NCBI GenBank assembly: GCA_963790405.1
Contig: CAWBOJ010000003.1
Coordinates: forward strand, 434,001-498,000
DNA length: 64,000 bases
Reading direction: 5' to 3'
Source: JBGSMX01 sp963790405
GTDB taxonomy: Bacteria > Actinomycetota > Coriobacteriia > Anaerosomatales > JAGXFU01
Shown in pieces: positions 56,459 to 64,000 of this stretch; position 1 is the stretch's first letter; each line of letters begins with the position of its first letter. The position numbers and the translations under genes are program-made. The notes under the pieces were generated by a model, which ran no database searches, was not told where the DNA came from, and saw only the letters and a list, made by a program, of their open reading frames with translations.

Positions 56459-58320
56459 TGGCACGTTCGGGGCAGACCGACAGGACCGGCAGCTGGCTGC
56501 AGAAGGCGCAGCTCCTTGCGCTTATGGCCATGGACGTCATCGTGGTCTGGGTAGGCACGGTGCTGGCGTACTGGGCCCGATTCAGCGGTCTTATCAGCCC
56601 GGCGTTCGTCGGCAATGCGACTCAAGTGGCCCTCGTGGCATCCGTCGTCTACGTGGTCATGTTCTGGATATTCCGTCTCTACCATCAGATATGGCGTCAT
56701 GTGGGCGTCGACGTCATCGTCAAGATGGCACTCGCGGTGGGCCTGGCTACCAGCCTGTTGTTGGCGGCGAACCTGCTCATCAGCGAGCCGGGAATGGCGC
56801 GCTACGTGCCGATCGGCACGTTGTTGCTCATGGGCATGTTCATCTTCGTCGGCGCTACGACCGTCCGTGCGTTCGGTCGGCTGGTCGCATACCTGCAGTC
56901 GCAGGGCGGCAGCACTACGCGCAGCGTTTTGGTAGTTGGCGCCGGGGACGGTGGAGTGCTCCTGTTGCGCGACATCGAGAACCAGCCCGAGCTTGGAATG
57001 CGAATCGTCGGCTTCCTCGATGACGATCCGGCCAAACGTGGGCGGTTCGTCCGAGGAAGGCCGGTTCTGGGCCCGATAGACGCGCTTGCCGACATAGTGA
57101 AGGAGCTGGATATCGACGAGGTGCTCGTCGCCATCCCTTCGGCAGACACCGATCAGCGTCGTCAGATACTCAACACGTGCGCCGCGGTCAGCGTGAAGAC
57201 GCGGATCATGCAAAGCCTTGCAGTCGACACGCGCATGAGTGGCGTCCAGAACCTGCGCAAAGTCAAGATCGAGGACCTTCTCGGCCGAGAACCGGTGAAG
57301 ATCGATGTCGAACAGATCGCCGGCACGCTGACCGGCAGGGTTGTCGCGGTTACCGGCGCCGCCGGCTCGATCGGCTCCGAGCTGTGTCGGCAGATCATCA
57401 TGATGCGCCCCTCGCGTCTGTTGCTCATCGACGTCGACGAGAGTCGCCTGTACGAGACGTTCCTCGAGCTTCGGCGCAGCGATGCCGACGTGCCTCAGAT
57501 GGAGATCTGCGACGTGCGCGATGCGGCCAAGCTCGACCGGTTGTTCGCACGGGAGAAGCCGGATGTCGTGTTGCATGCTGCCGCCTACAAGCACGTGCCG
57601 CTGATGGAGATGGCGCGCGACGAGGCCGTGAAGGCCAACGTGCTCGGCACGCGCAATGTCCTTCGTGCGTGCGAGGCGCACGGCGCGGGTCACTTCATTC
57701 TGATTTCGACCGACAAGGCCGTCGCGCCCACGAGTTTCATGGGACTGACCAAGGCGATCGCCGAGCGTCAGATGCTCGCGGCGTGTCGTCGAGGCCTGTG
57801 CGCCTCGGCAGTTCGCTTCGGCAACGTGCTCGGTAGCCGCGGGAGCGTCGTGCCTCTGTTCGAAGAGCAGCTCAGTCGCGGCGGTCCGCTTCTCGTGACA
57901 CACCCCGACGTGACACGCTACTTCATGACGATTCCCGAGGCCGCACGGCTCGTGCTTCAGGCACAGGCCATCAGCGACGGTGGCGAGCTGTTCGTGCTCG
58001 AGATGGGGGAGCCGGTCCGCATCGTGGATCTTGCACGCAAGATGATTTCGCTCAGCGGGCTGGACACACACGTCGAGTTCACAGGACTGCGTCCAGCCGA
58101 GAAGCTCCACGAGGTGCTCATTCATGCCGAGGAAGAGCTTCTGGAAACCGGGTGCGAGAAGATCTTGCGCGTGAACGCCTTGCCGCTTTCGCCGTCCACG
58201 TTCGAATCCCAGATCGACATGCTGATCGACGCGGGTATCGCGGGCGACGGCGACGCGATCCTCGAAGACGTAGCGGTCCTCATGCCGTTGTTCGAACCGT
58301 TCGTGCAGCACGAGTCGTAG
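56458..58320 (+). CDS. Membrane-bound nucleoside-diphosphate-sugar 4,6-dehydratase (PglF/CapD/WbpM-like)
   Basis: A 620-residue membrane enzyme. Four N-terminal helices (LLALMAMDVIVVWVGTVLAY, VALVASVVYVVMFWIF), a CoA-binding-like Rossmann domain (SVLVVGAGDGGVLLLRDIEN) and a catalytic SDR domain (VVAVTGAAGSIGSELCRQI, DVVLHAAAYKHVPLME, ISTDKAV, SFMGLTKAIAE). The Met-x-x-x-Lys (MGLTK) replaces Tyr-x-x-x-Lys, characteristic of this dehydratase class. It makes UDP-4-keto-6-deoxy sugar from UDP-GlcNAc, feeding the DegT aminotransferase. ATG overlaps the previous stop. Confidence 0.93.
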   Translation: MARSGQTDRTGSWLQKAQLLALMAMDVIVVWVGTVLAYWARFSGLISPAFVGNATQVALVASVVYVVMFWIFRLYHQIWRHVGVDVIVKMALAVGLATSLLLAANLLISEPGMARYVPIGTLLLMGMFIFVGATTVRAFGRLVAYLQSQGGSTTRSVLVVGAGDGGVLLLRDIENQPELGMRIVGFLDDDPAKRGRFVRGRPVLGPIDALADIVKELDIDEVLVAIPSADTDQRRQILNTCAAVSVKTRIMQSLAVDTRMSGVQNLRKVKIEDLLGREPVKIDVEQIAGTLTGRVVAVTGAAGSIGSELCRQIIMMRPSRLLLIDVDESRLYETFLELRRSDADVPQMEICDVRDAAKLDRLFAREKPDVVLHAAAYKHVPLMEMARDEAVKANVLGTRNVLRACEAHGAGHFILISTDKAVAPTSFMGLTKAIAERQMLAACRRGLCASAVRFGNVLGSRGSVVPLFEEQLSRGGPLLVTHPDVTRYFMTIPEAARLVLQAQAISDGGELFVLEMGEPVRIVDLARKMISLSGLDTHVEFTGLRPAEKLHEVLIHAEEELLETGCEKILRVNALPLSPSTFESQIDMLIDAGIAGDGDAILEDVAVLMPLFEPFVQHES

Positions 58321-58403
58321 GTTGACCTGACCTGCGTGGTCCGGGCCTCGTCCCGGACGCACTCGACACCCCGGTGTATCCTGTTGGGTACGAGGCCTGG
58401 GCG

Positions 58404-59428
58404 GTGGAGTCTGTGCTCAACAAGATGCTCGAACTTGCGAACCGGCATCCAATCCAGACCGGTGTTCTCGCTGTAGCGCTGACGTACGTCTTCGTCTTCG
58501 CGACCACCGAGACAGTCCGGTGGGTCCAATGGCGCTCGTTTGCACATGCGGCGGAGGCGGTCATCTCCACGGCTCCGTCGGGTTCCGAACACATGGTTGC
58601 GCTCGAGTTCGATGCTTTCGGGCAGTCGCATCGGGTACGCGCTCTCGTGGACGAGGCTCGAGCTCGAAGCGCTGCGTGACTTCCCCGCGGAGAAGGCCTT
58701 TCACTACCGCGGTCGCTGGCGCGCCCGGTTTGTTTCCACGCTTGTCGACATGCAGGTCCGATGCGGCTTCCTCGATGAGATCGCGATCCAGCTGCGCAAC
58801 TCGGCGCGACGCCTCCGGCTCGATGATGACGAGTACCTCGAGTTTCTCGTCAGCGCGGTCCAGTCCATCCCGTATGTTGCTCCCGACAGCGGAGTACGCA
58901 CCCCCGTGGAGGTCGTGTACGAAGGGGAGGGAATCTGCACGGAGAAGAGCGTGTTGCTGGCGTCGTTGATGGTGCACGAGGGCTACGACACGGTCATGTG
59001 GTCGTTTAGGTCCCAGCACCACGTCGCGGTCGGAGTGGCGACAAGCGGTCCGTCGTACCGGGATACTGGCTACGCGTTCATCGAAACGACAAGCCGCGCG
59101 TTCATCGGCCAGGTCGATCCCGTCTACCGGGGCGCGGGTCCGGTCTATTCGCCACCCGAACAGATCGAATTCGGCGGGGTGAAGCGCTACGAGGCGAGTC
59201 TCCGAGGTCACGTACATTCTGAGCGTGCTGGATGCTGCGCAGCGACGCAGTCGCAGTTCCTCGGCGTATGTGACGTATGCCGAGAACGCCGTGTCGAAAC
59301 GTCGAGAGTTCGAGATTCGGGCCACCGAACACATCGATGCCAGTGAGATCGTCGACTTCATCACCGAGAATCTTGATGACCGTCCCGGTGTCTACGACGT
59401 GTTGACCTCTTCTTCCTCGGTCGGCTGA
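58404..59428 (+). CDS. Transglutaminase-like protein with N-terminal membrane helix, two frameshifts
   Basis: After removing one base at about 58650 (an extra G in GAGGCTC) and one at about 59205 (extra C in CTCCGAG), 341 codons remain in one frame. N-terminus: a helix (TGVLAVALTYVFVFATTETV). Middle: a transglutaminase-like core with the catalytic Cys in YEGEGICTEKSVLLASLMVH and His in SQHHVAVGV, followed by YAFIETTSR. A final helical part (DAAQRRSRSSSAYVTYAENA) lies in a third frame. These folds are often peptidases or bind peptides. GTG at 58404 after GAGG. It follows the dehydratase by 83 bases; its link to glycan export is unclear. Confidence 0.75.
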
Positions 59429-59517
59429 AATTCCAGGTTGCCGATATACTTCCTAGTGTCGGGGTGATTCGAGCCGCTAGGTCGGCTGTGTCCGTACCTG
59501 CAAGAAAGGGAGTGCTC

Positions 59518-60493
59518 ATGCAGTGTCCGAACTGTGGCAATCCAGCATCGGAAGGCGATGTCTTCTGCGGGACATGCGGGGCGGCGTTCCCCGATGCGCA
59601 GGCGGCCCAACCCACGCAGCAGATGCCGCCACAGGTCGTGCAGCCTGAGCCCGTGCAGCCTGAGCCGGTGCAGCCTACACAGCAGATGCCACAGGTCGTG
59701 CAGCCACAGCCGACGCAGCAGTTCCCCACGGCCGACCAGCCGTACGGCTACCCCGGCTCCGCCCGCGCCCTCGCGCGGTCTTGGAGCGGGCGCCATCATC
59801 GGCATCACGCTTGCCGCAGTCCTCGTCGTCGCCGGTCTCGGCATCGGCGGCTTCTTCGCCTGGCGCGCGTTCAGCGCCAAGGACGAGCCGACCGACACGC
59901 CCGTCGCCGTCGATGAGACATCCGAGCCTGGCGATGAGCTGCCGCCAGACCCTCCTGCTGCGCCCAGCGGGTTCGCTACTGCCGAAGAAGCGGTCGCCGA
60001 CTACTCGCCGCAGGACTGGGTCTTCGACATCCTCACGGACGAAGGGGACATCAAGGAGTACGTGATCGGTCCGCCAAACAGCGAGTACAGCGATGTGGTG
60101 GTCGTCGCGAAGCAGCCCGACGGTAGCTGGCTTGTGGAGGACAGCTACCCCTTTGACGTGGGGAGTATCGAAGACGACAGTGGCGACTCGGCCATGAGTC
60201 CCGAAGACGAGGCGACCCAGGTCGTTGGCGAGTTCCTCTACGCGGTGAAAGAAGACCGGGCGGACGACGCGCATGCGTACACGATCTCACCGTTCGCCGA
60301 GGATCCCGCGAGTGCTCAGTTCTCGAACGGTGACCTGCTTTCGATCGAGGTCACGGACGCGCAACTACAGTCGGACGGTTCGACGGTGTGGGTGTGGTCG
60401 AAGGAGAAGTGGGCTTGGGGTACGGAGAGCTACATCTACGTGTGCGTGCCGACAAACGCTGGCTACCGCATCAATGAATTGCGCACACCGTAG
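59518..60493 (+). CDS. Zinc-ribbon membrane protein with Pro/Gln repeat, one frameshift
   Basis: About 324 residues after removing one base near 59755. N-terminal zinc ribbon (CPNCGNPASEGDVFCGTCG), a low-complexity linker with repeats of VQPEP and QPTQQMP, then, in a second frame, one membrane helix (GAIIGITLAAVLVVAGLGIG) and an extracytoplasmic domain of about 200 residues (YSPQDWVFDILTDEGDIKEY, DEATQVVGEFLYAVKEDRAD, VWVWSKEKWAWGTESYIYVC). This layout is common for actinobacterial zinc-ribbon sensor-like proteins of unknown role. ATG at 59518 after AAAGGGAG. Confidence 0.75.
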
Positions 60494-60536
60494 CGATGCG
60501 GTGCGCAGTCGCGGTCCCAGGAGCCGGAGGACACGG

Positions 60537-61046
60537 GTGACCTGTCGAATGAGACTCTCCGTACTGCTTGCTGCCCTGGCGCTTGGAGCGTTCGCCCTCG
60601 GAGGCTGCAGCTCGGGTGATGTCGATTCGGATGAGGTCGCCACTGAGGCTGTCGGCCATCCGCAACCCATGCCGACCGAGATGCGCGACACGCTGCCCGA
60701 GGGCTTTCCGCTCGAGGTGCCCGCCATGGACGGACAGGTCGTCGAGGTGGACACGACCGACATGGACCTCGGTCCCTGGTTCTACGCAATGGAGTCGCCT
60801 CACGAACGCGACGCGATCACGAGCTGGTATATGCAGGCGTACACGGGACGTTCGTGGCAGGTCGCCGATGAGGCGAGCGGCGCTACCGAGCACGTGCTCG
60901 TCCTGACAAAGGGAGCTGGCGCCTGGTCTACGGTGCGCGTGCACACGACTGACAGCGGAAGCCTCGTTGAGTGCTGGACGGGCATCGGTGTTCCCATGCC
61001 GCCCGAGGCGCTTCCGCCCGCCAACGCAGCCGCTTCAGAGGTCTGA
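60537..61046 (+). CDS. Lipoprotein of unknown function
   Basis: A 169-residue exported lipoprotein: hydrophobic leader RLSVLLAALALGAFALGGCSS with lipobox ALGGC. The mature part has LPEGFPLEVPAMDGQVVEVD and a DAITSWYMQAYTGRSWQVA segment similar in pattern to small lipoproteins with a NTF2- or DUF-like fold, not recognised by name. GTG at 60537, six bases after GGAGG, is preferred to ATG 60549. It follows the zinc-ribbon gene by 43 bases and is likely co-transcribed. Confidence 0.8.
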   Translation: MTCRMRLSVLLAALALGAFALGGCSSGDVDSDEVATEAVGHPQPMPTEMRDTLPEGFPLEVPAMDGQVVEVDTTDMDLGPWFYAMESPHERDAITSWYMQAYTGRSWQVADEASGATEHVLVLTKGAGAWSTVRVHTTDSGSLVECWTGIGVPMPPEALPPANAAASEV

Positions 61047-61176
61047 CTCCGCGTCCTCTTGGCAGGCCAGGTTTGCCGAGAAGGCCCACTTGGCACGTAG
61101 CTCGCGGGATGGCGCATACTGGGTGCTGCGTCGCTCTGCACCGGCAGCTTCATCGCAGGCGTCGTGGCAGGTAAGG

Positions 61177-62652
61177 GTGTGCATCTGCAGACAAAGTGGG
61201 GTACCGCGTTTGGCGCGCGCGCACGGCAGGCTCAAAGCGAAGTGGATCAGGCGGACGGTTCAGATCGTTTCGCTTCTGCTGTTCGTCGCCCTGACGGTCG
61301 CCGCTCCCTGGATGGATGTCGGCTGGCCCGCATCGCACCTGTTCATGCGGCTCGATCCCCTGGTCGGACTCACCGTCGTGATCGCCTCGCGCGCCCTGAT
61401 CGTTTGGGCGATGCTGGGGCTTGTCACTGTCGGGTTGACGTTGGTGTTCGGGCGGGTGTGGTGCGGCTGGATCTGCCCGGTGGGGACCACGCTCGATCTG
61501 GCACCTGCGACCAAGAAGCGCACGATGCGCGACCTTCCCGGCTGGTGGCGCTACGGCAAGTACGCGACGCTGGCCGTCGTTGTAGGCGCCGCGCTTTTCG
61601 GGACGCTGGTGCCGATGGTTCTCGACCCGGTGACGATCGCCATGCGACCGCTGCAGGAACTCGCGATGCCGTTTGCGGGCAGCGACGCCGTCGGGCAGGC
61701 CGTGGGCGTGGCACTGGCACGAGACGCGGTGGGCCTGGTCGCCTGGCTCTCGGTGCTTCCTTTGCTGATGGTCCTCGGGCTCAACTTCGTGGTGCGTAGG
61801 TTCTGGTGCTCGTCGCTGTGTCCTCTCGGCGGTCTGGTCGCGTTGCTTTCGCACGTCGCGTTGATTCGACACACCGTCGATCCAGAGGAGTGTACGAGCT
61901 GCGGGAAGTGCGCTCGCCAGTGTCCCACCGCGGCGATATCTGCCGGGGACGGTTTTCCGGCGAGCCCGGGTGAGTGCATCGTGTGTCTGAACTGCCGCGA
62001 CATCTGTCCTCCGCAGGCTACGTCTTTCGCACCCGTGATCGGGGTCGCAGGCTCGCGCCTGTACGAGCCTGAGCGTCGCGAGAGCCTTGCGCTGGTGGGC
62101 GCCTCGGGTGCGTCATTGGCTGCAGCGTTGATTCTGCCTCGCGTTCAGAACCAGGAGATCCTTCGGCCACCCGGTACCGACGAGCGTCGCCTTGCCGAGC
62201 GGTGTGTGAGGTGTGGCGCCTGCTACTCGGCGTGCCCGACGGGCGCACTCAGGCCAAGCGCGTCGTTCACGGCCGAGGCGGGCCTGTGGACCCCCATGCT
62301 CGATGTACGTCCCGCGCACTGTTCGCTCGACTGCAATCTGTGTGCTGCAGTCTGTCCGACCGACGCGCTGCATACGCCGACCACCTACGAAGCGGCATTG
62401 CTCGGGCTCGGAGCGGTCGCGCATGTCGAGAAGCCCAAGTGCGTGGCCTGGGTTCGTGGTGACGGTTGCCTGAAGTGCCTTGCGGTGTGTCCGATCAGCG
62501 GGGCAATCTACTGGACCGAGGAGATCGTCACGTTTCGCCGTGAGACGCATACGACGCGTGTCCCGCACGTCAACGAGGAGCTGTGCGTCGCATGCGGTCT
62601 ATGTACGCAGGCGTGTCCCGCGATGCCACCGGCGATCATGGTTCATCACTAA
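61177..62652 (+). CDS. Membrane polyferredoxin (NapH/MauN/RdxA-like 4Fe-4S protein)
   Basis: A 491-residue redox protein. The N-terminal half has four or five helices with the two signature loops RVWCGWICPVG and RFWCSSLCPLG, found in NapH-like electron-transfer proteins. The C-terminal half holds several 4Fe-4S sites: CTSCGKCARQCPTAA, CIVCLNCRDICPP, CVRCGACYSACPTGA, CSLDCNLCAAVCPTDA, CLKCLAVCP and CVACGLCTQACP. A twin-Arg-free short linker with SLALVGASGASLAAALIL separates the groups. It probably passes electrons between the quinone pool and an unknown partner. The start is uncertain (GTG 61177 has only an adjacent AAGG); upstream frames show no better start. Confidence 0.88.
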   Translation: MCICRQSGVPRLARAHGRLKAKWIRRTVQIVSLLLFVALTVAAPWMDVGWPASHLFMRLDPLVGLTVVIASRALIVWAMLGLVTVGLTLVFGRVWCGWICPVGTTLDLAPATKKRTMRDLPGWWRYGKYATLAVVVGAALFGTLVPMVLDPVTIAMRPLQELAMPFAGSDAVGQAVGVALARDAVGLVAWLSVLPLLMVLGLNFVVRRFWCSSLCPLGGLVALLSHVALIRHTVDPEECTSCGKCARQCPTAAISAGDGFPASPGECIVCLNCRDICPPQATSFAPVIGVAGSRLYEPERRESLALVGASGASLAAALILPRVQNQEILRPPGTDERRLAERCVRCGACYSACPTGALRPSASFTAEAGLWTPMLDVRPAHCSLDCNLCAAVCPTDALHTPTTYEAALLGLGAVAHVEKPKCVAWVRGDGCLKCLAVCPISGAIYWTEEIVTFRRETHTTRVPHVNEELCVACGLCTQACPAMPPAIMVHH

Positions 62653-62743
62653 GCGAGCTGCCTGCAGCCTCTCCGACGCAGTCGCGCACGAATCCCGGGT
62701 CGCAGGGCGGTTCGGGCAAGGGTTGCGCAGTTCGCGCCGCCGG

Positions 62744-62765
62744 GATATTGTAGCAGTACAATATC
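62744..62765 (+). promoter_or_regulatory. Palindromic operator upstream of PadR gene
   Basis: A perfect inverted repeat, GATATTGTA and its complement around GCAG, overlaps a -10-like TACAAT (62757-62762) and lies 18 bases before the PadR ATG. The AT-rich palindrome stands out from G/C-rich surroundings and is the expected site for autoregulation by the PadR protein. Confidence 0.7.
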
Positions 62766-62783
62766 GGAAGCGGGGGATATGCC

Positions 62784-63335
62784 ATGAACGCTGCACGTGG
62801 ACTCAGCAATGCCGAGGTAGCCCTGCTCGGCCTTCTGTCCGAGAAGCCCAAGCATGCCTGGCAGATCGAGAAAGACGTCGAGCATCGCGACACCCGGTCG
62901 TGGACGGACCTGTCGCAATCGGCCATCTACAAGCAGTTGCGTTCGCTTGAGACCGAGGGGCTCGTGGAGGCGGCGAGTGAGGTCGTCGACGGGCGGAATC
63001 GGAAGGTCTACTCGGTCACTCCGGCTGGACGAGTCGCGCTTGAGACGCGACTGCTCGAGCTGTTGAGCGAGCCCGAGCACCTCAAGTGGCGAGTCGATCT
63101 GGCCACGTACAATGTCGACCTCGTGTCCGCGGAGTCAGCCGCCGAAGCGCTGCGGGCGTACGTAGCCGGCCTGCGCGAGAGTATCGAGGGCTATCGAGCG
63201 CTCGAGGAGTACCTGCGATCGAGTGGATGCCCCGCACACCGCATGGCTGTCGCCCGTCGCCCGGTCTACCTGCTTGAGGCGGAGATCGCATGGGCCACGA
63301 GCTTCATGGACGAGCTGGAGGGGGAATCCCGATGA
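62784..63335 (+). CDS. PadR-family regulator with C-terminal Vir-like domain
   Basis: A 183-residue regulator: N-terminal winged helix (LSNAEVALLGLLSEKPKHAW, QSAIYKQLRSLETEGLVEAA, RKVYSVTPAGRVAL) plus a C-terminal helical dimerisation domain of the PadR subfamily 2 type (YNVDLVSAESAAEALRAYVA, RRPVYLLEAEIAWATSFMDE). ATG at 62784 just after GGGGGATAT. The stop overlaps the peptidase start (ATGA), so it may control that gene together with itself through the palindrome at 62744-62765. Confidence 0.92.
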   Translation: MNAARGLSNAEVALLGLLSEKPKHAWQIEKDVEHRDTRSWTDLSQSAIYKQLRSLETEGLVEAASEVVDGRNRKVYSVTPAGRVALETRLLELLSEPEHLKWRVDLATYNVDLVSAESAAEALRAYVAGLRESIEGYRALEEYLRSSGCPAHRMAVARRPVYLLEAEIAWATSFMDELEGESR

Positions 63336-64000
63336 ATGAGCAGCATACGAGCGTGACGCCGAGCGTGGCCGAACTTGCGAGCCGCGCCGATGACTATCTG
63401 CGCAGACTCACGGAGTACCCTGATCGCCACGTCGGAGGCCCGGGGAATCAGGCTGCGACAGAGCTGTTTGCGACCGTGGTAGCCGGGTTCGGCTTCGACG
63501 TGAATCGCACGAGCTTCGACTGCATCGAGTGGGAGTACGGCGAGGCGGTTCTCGAGGCACGCGGTGAGCGCTTTGAGGCGCACGTGGGTCCGTACTCGCT
63601 ACCGTGCGATATCCGCGAGACGCTTGTGGCCGCCTCACGCGTTGAGGATCTCGAGAGTGAGGCCGTCACAGGGCGTGTCGTTCTCATCCACGGCGACCTT
63701 GCATCGGGCCAGATCATGCCGAAGAACTTCACCTTCTACAATCCGGAGGGGCACAAGCGCATCGTGCGGGCGCTGGAGCAGTATCGGCCCGCTGCCGTGG
63801 TGGCGGCGACCGGACGTGATCCACAGATGGTCGGCAGCCAGTATCCGTTCCCGCTGTTCGAGGATGGTGACCTGGATGTGTGCAATGCATACATGAGCGA
63901 CGTCGACGGGGAGCGATTGCTCGAGCATGTCGGCGAGGAGGTGGCACTGCGACTGGACTCCACACGCGTGCCGACGACCGCCGAACACGTCGTCGCGACA
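63332..64000 (+). CDS. M28-like aminopeptidase with PA-type insert, cut by the window end
   Basis: The first 223 codons of a gene that runs past base 64000. The N-terminus (DDYLRRLTEYPDRHVGGPGN, QAATELFATVVAGFGFDVNR) is typical of M28 zinc aminopeptidases: substrate-cap helices before the catalytic domain. Next comes a protease-associated-like domain (SRVEDLESEAVTGRVVLIHG, RPAAVVAATGRDPQMVG). The metal-binding residues lie beyond the window, so activity cannot be judged. ATG overlaps the PadR stop by 4 bases; co-transcription is likely. Confidence 0.75.
   Translation, partial: MNEQHTSVTPSVAELASRADDYLRRLTEYPDRHVGGPGNQAATELFATVVAGFGFDVNRTSFDCIEWEYGEAVLEARGERFEAHVGPYSLPCDIRETLVAASRVEDLESEAVTGRVVLIHGDLASGQIMPKNFTFYNPEGHKRIVRALEQYRPAAVVAATGRDPQMVGSQYPFPLFEDGDLDVCNAYMSDVDGERLLEHVGEEVALRLDSTRVPTTAEHVVAT

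Noticed and set aside
56284..58362. 692-codon minus-strand ORF opposite the 4,6-dehydratase
   Set aside because: Antisense shadow; composition rich in His/Arg/Glu and no motif.

Overview
The window is a high-G+C chromosomal segment with strong G/C third-position bias, many GTG and TTG starts, and tight operons with 4-base ATGA/GTGA stop-start overlaps. The gene content is a histidine utilisation operon, phosphoketolase with acetate kinase, tryptophanase, a membrane polyferredoxin, a protein with cell-wall-binding repeats type 2, heliorhodopsin, bacteriohemerythrin and two PadR regulators. This points to a Gram-positive actinobacterium, probably an anaerobic or microaerophilic relative of the Coriobacteriia. 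That placement is inference; no rRNA or tRNA gene is present to settle it.

Layout. 1-1 kb: end of an AbiE-type toxin-antitoxin pair. 1-6.6 kb: hutG facing hutH-hutU-hutI, the full route from histidine to glutamate. 6.7-11.3 kb: small membrane proteins, an ABC1/UbiB kinase-like operon behind a palindromic operator, and a PadR/HAAS-domain pair. 11.4-15.1 kb: ackA-xfp, which yields acetate and ATP from sugar phosphates. 15-20 kb: glycosyltransferase plus hemerythrin, an orphan histidine kinase, a PatB/MalY-type aminotransferase and two unannotated small membrane ORFs. 20-25.6 kb: an ATP-grasp protein, heliorhodopsin, a DEAD-box helicase and a second orphan kinase. 25.6-34.6 kb: a beta-propeller/CWB2 surface protein, an MFS transporter, a methyltransferase, tryptophanase, an Mrp ATPase and YqeY. 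34.8-39.6 kb: a candidate selenoprotein with an in-frame TGA and SECIS-like hairpin, then a MarR regulator and a heterodimeric ABC exporter. 39.6-40.5 kb: a yybP-ykoY-like manganese riboswitch upstream of a UPF0016 exporter. 40.7-58.3 kb: a large surface-glycan locus (flippase, polymerase, chain-length protein, initiating sugar transferase, glycosyltransferases, pyruvyl transferase, amino-sugar enzymes) that also contains a thiolase and a 3-hydroxyacyl-CoA dehydrogenase. 58.4-64 kb: a transglutaminase-like protein, a zinc-ribbon membrane protein, a lipoprotein, the polyferredoxin, a PadR regulator and the start of an M28 peptidase.

At least 15 genes, most of them conserved, are split by one-base frameshifts. 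In every simple case, adding or removing one base restores a multiple of three and a family-typical length, and the protein stays conserved on both sides. Uncorrected indels in the assembly are the most likely cause, so I annotate these as single genes with a noted frameshift.

The observations I rate highest are the candidate selenoprotein at 34799-35149, the heliorhodopsin, and the thiolase plus OB-fold/dehydrogenase fusion inside the glycan locus, which could supply a 3-hydroxybutyryl group for an acylated amino sugar.
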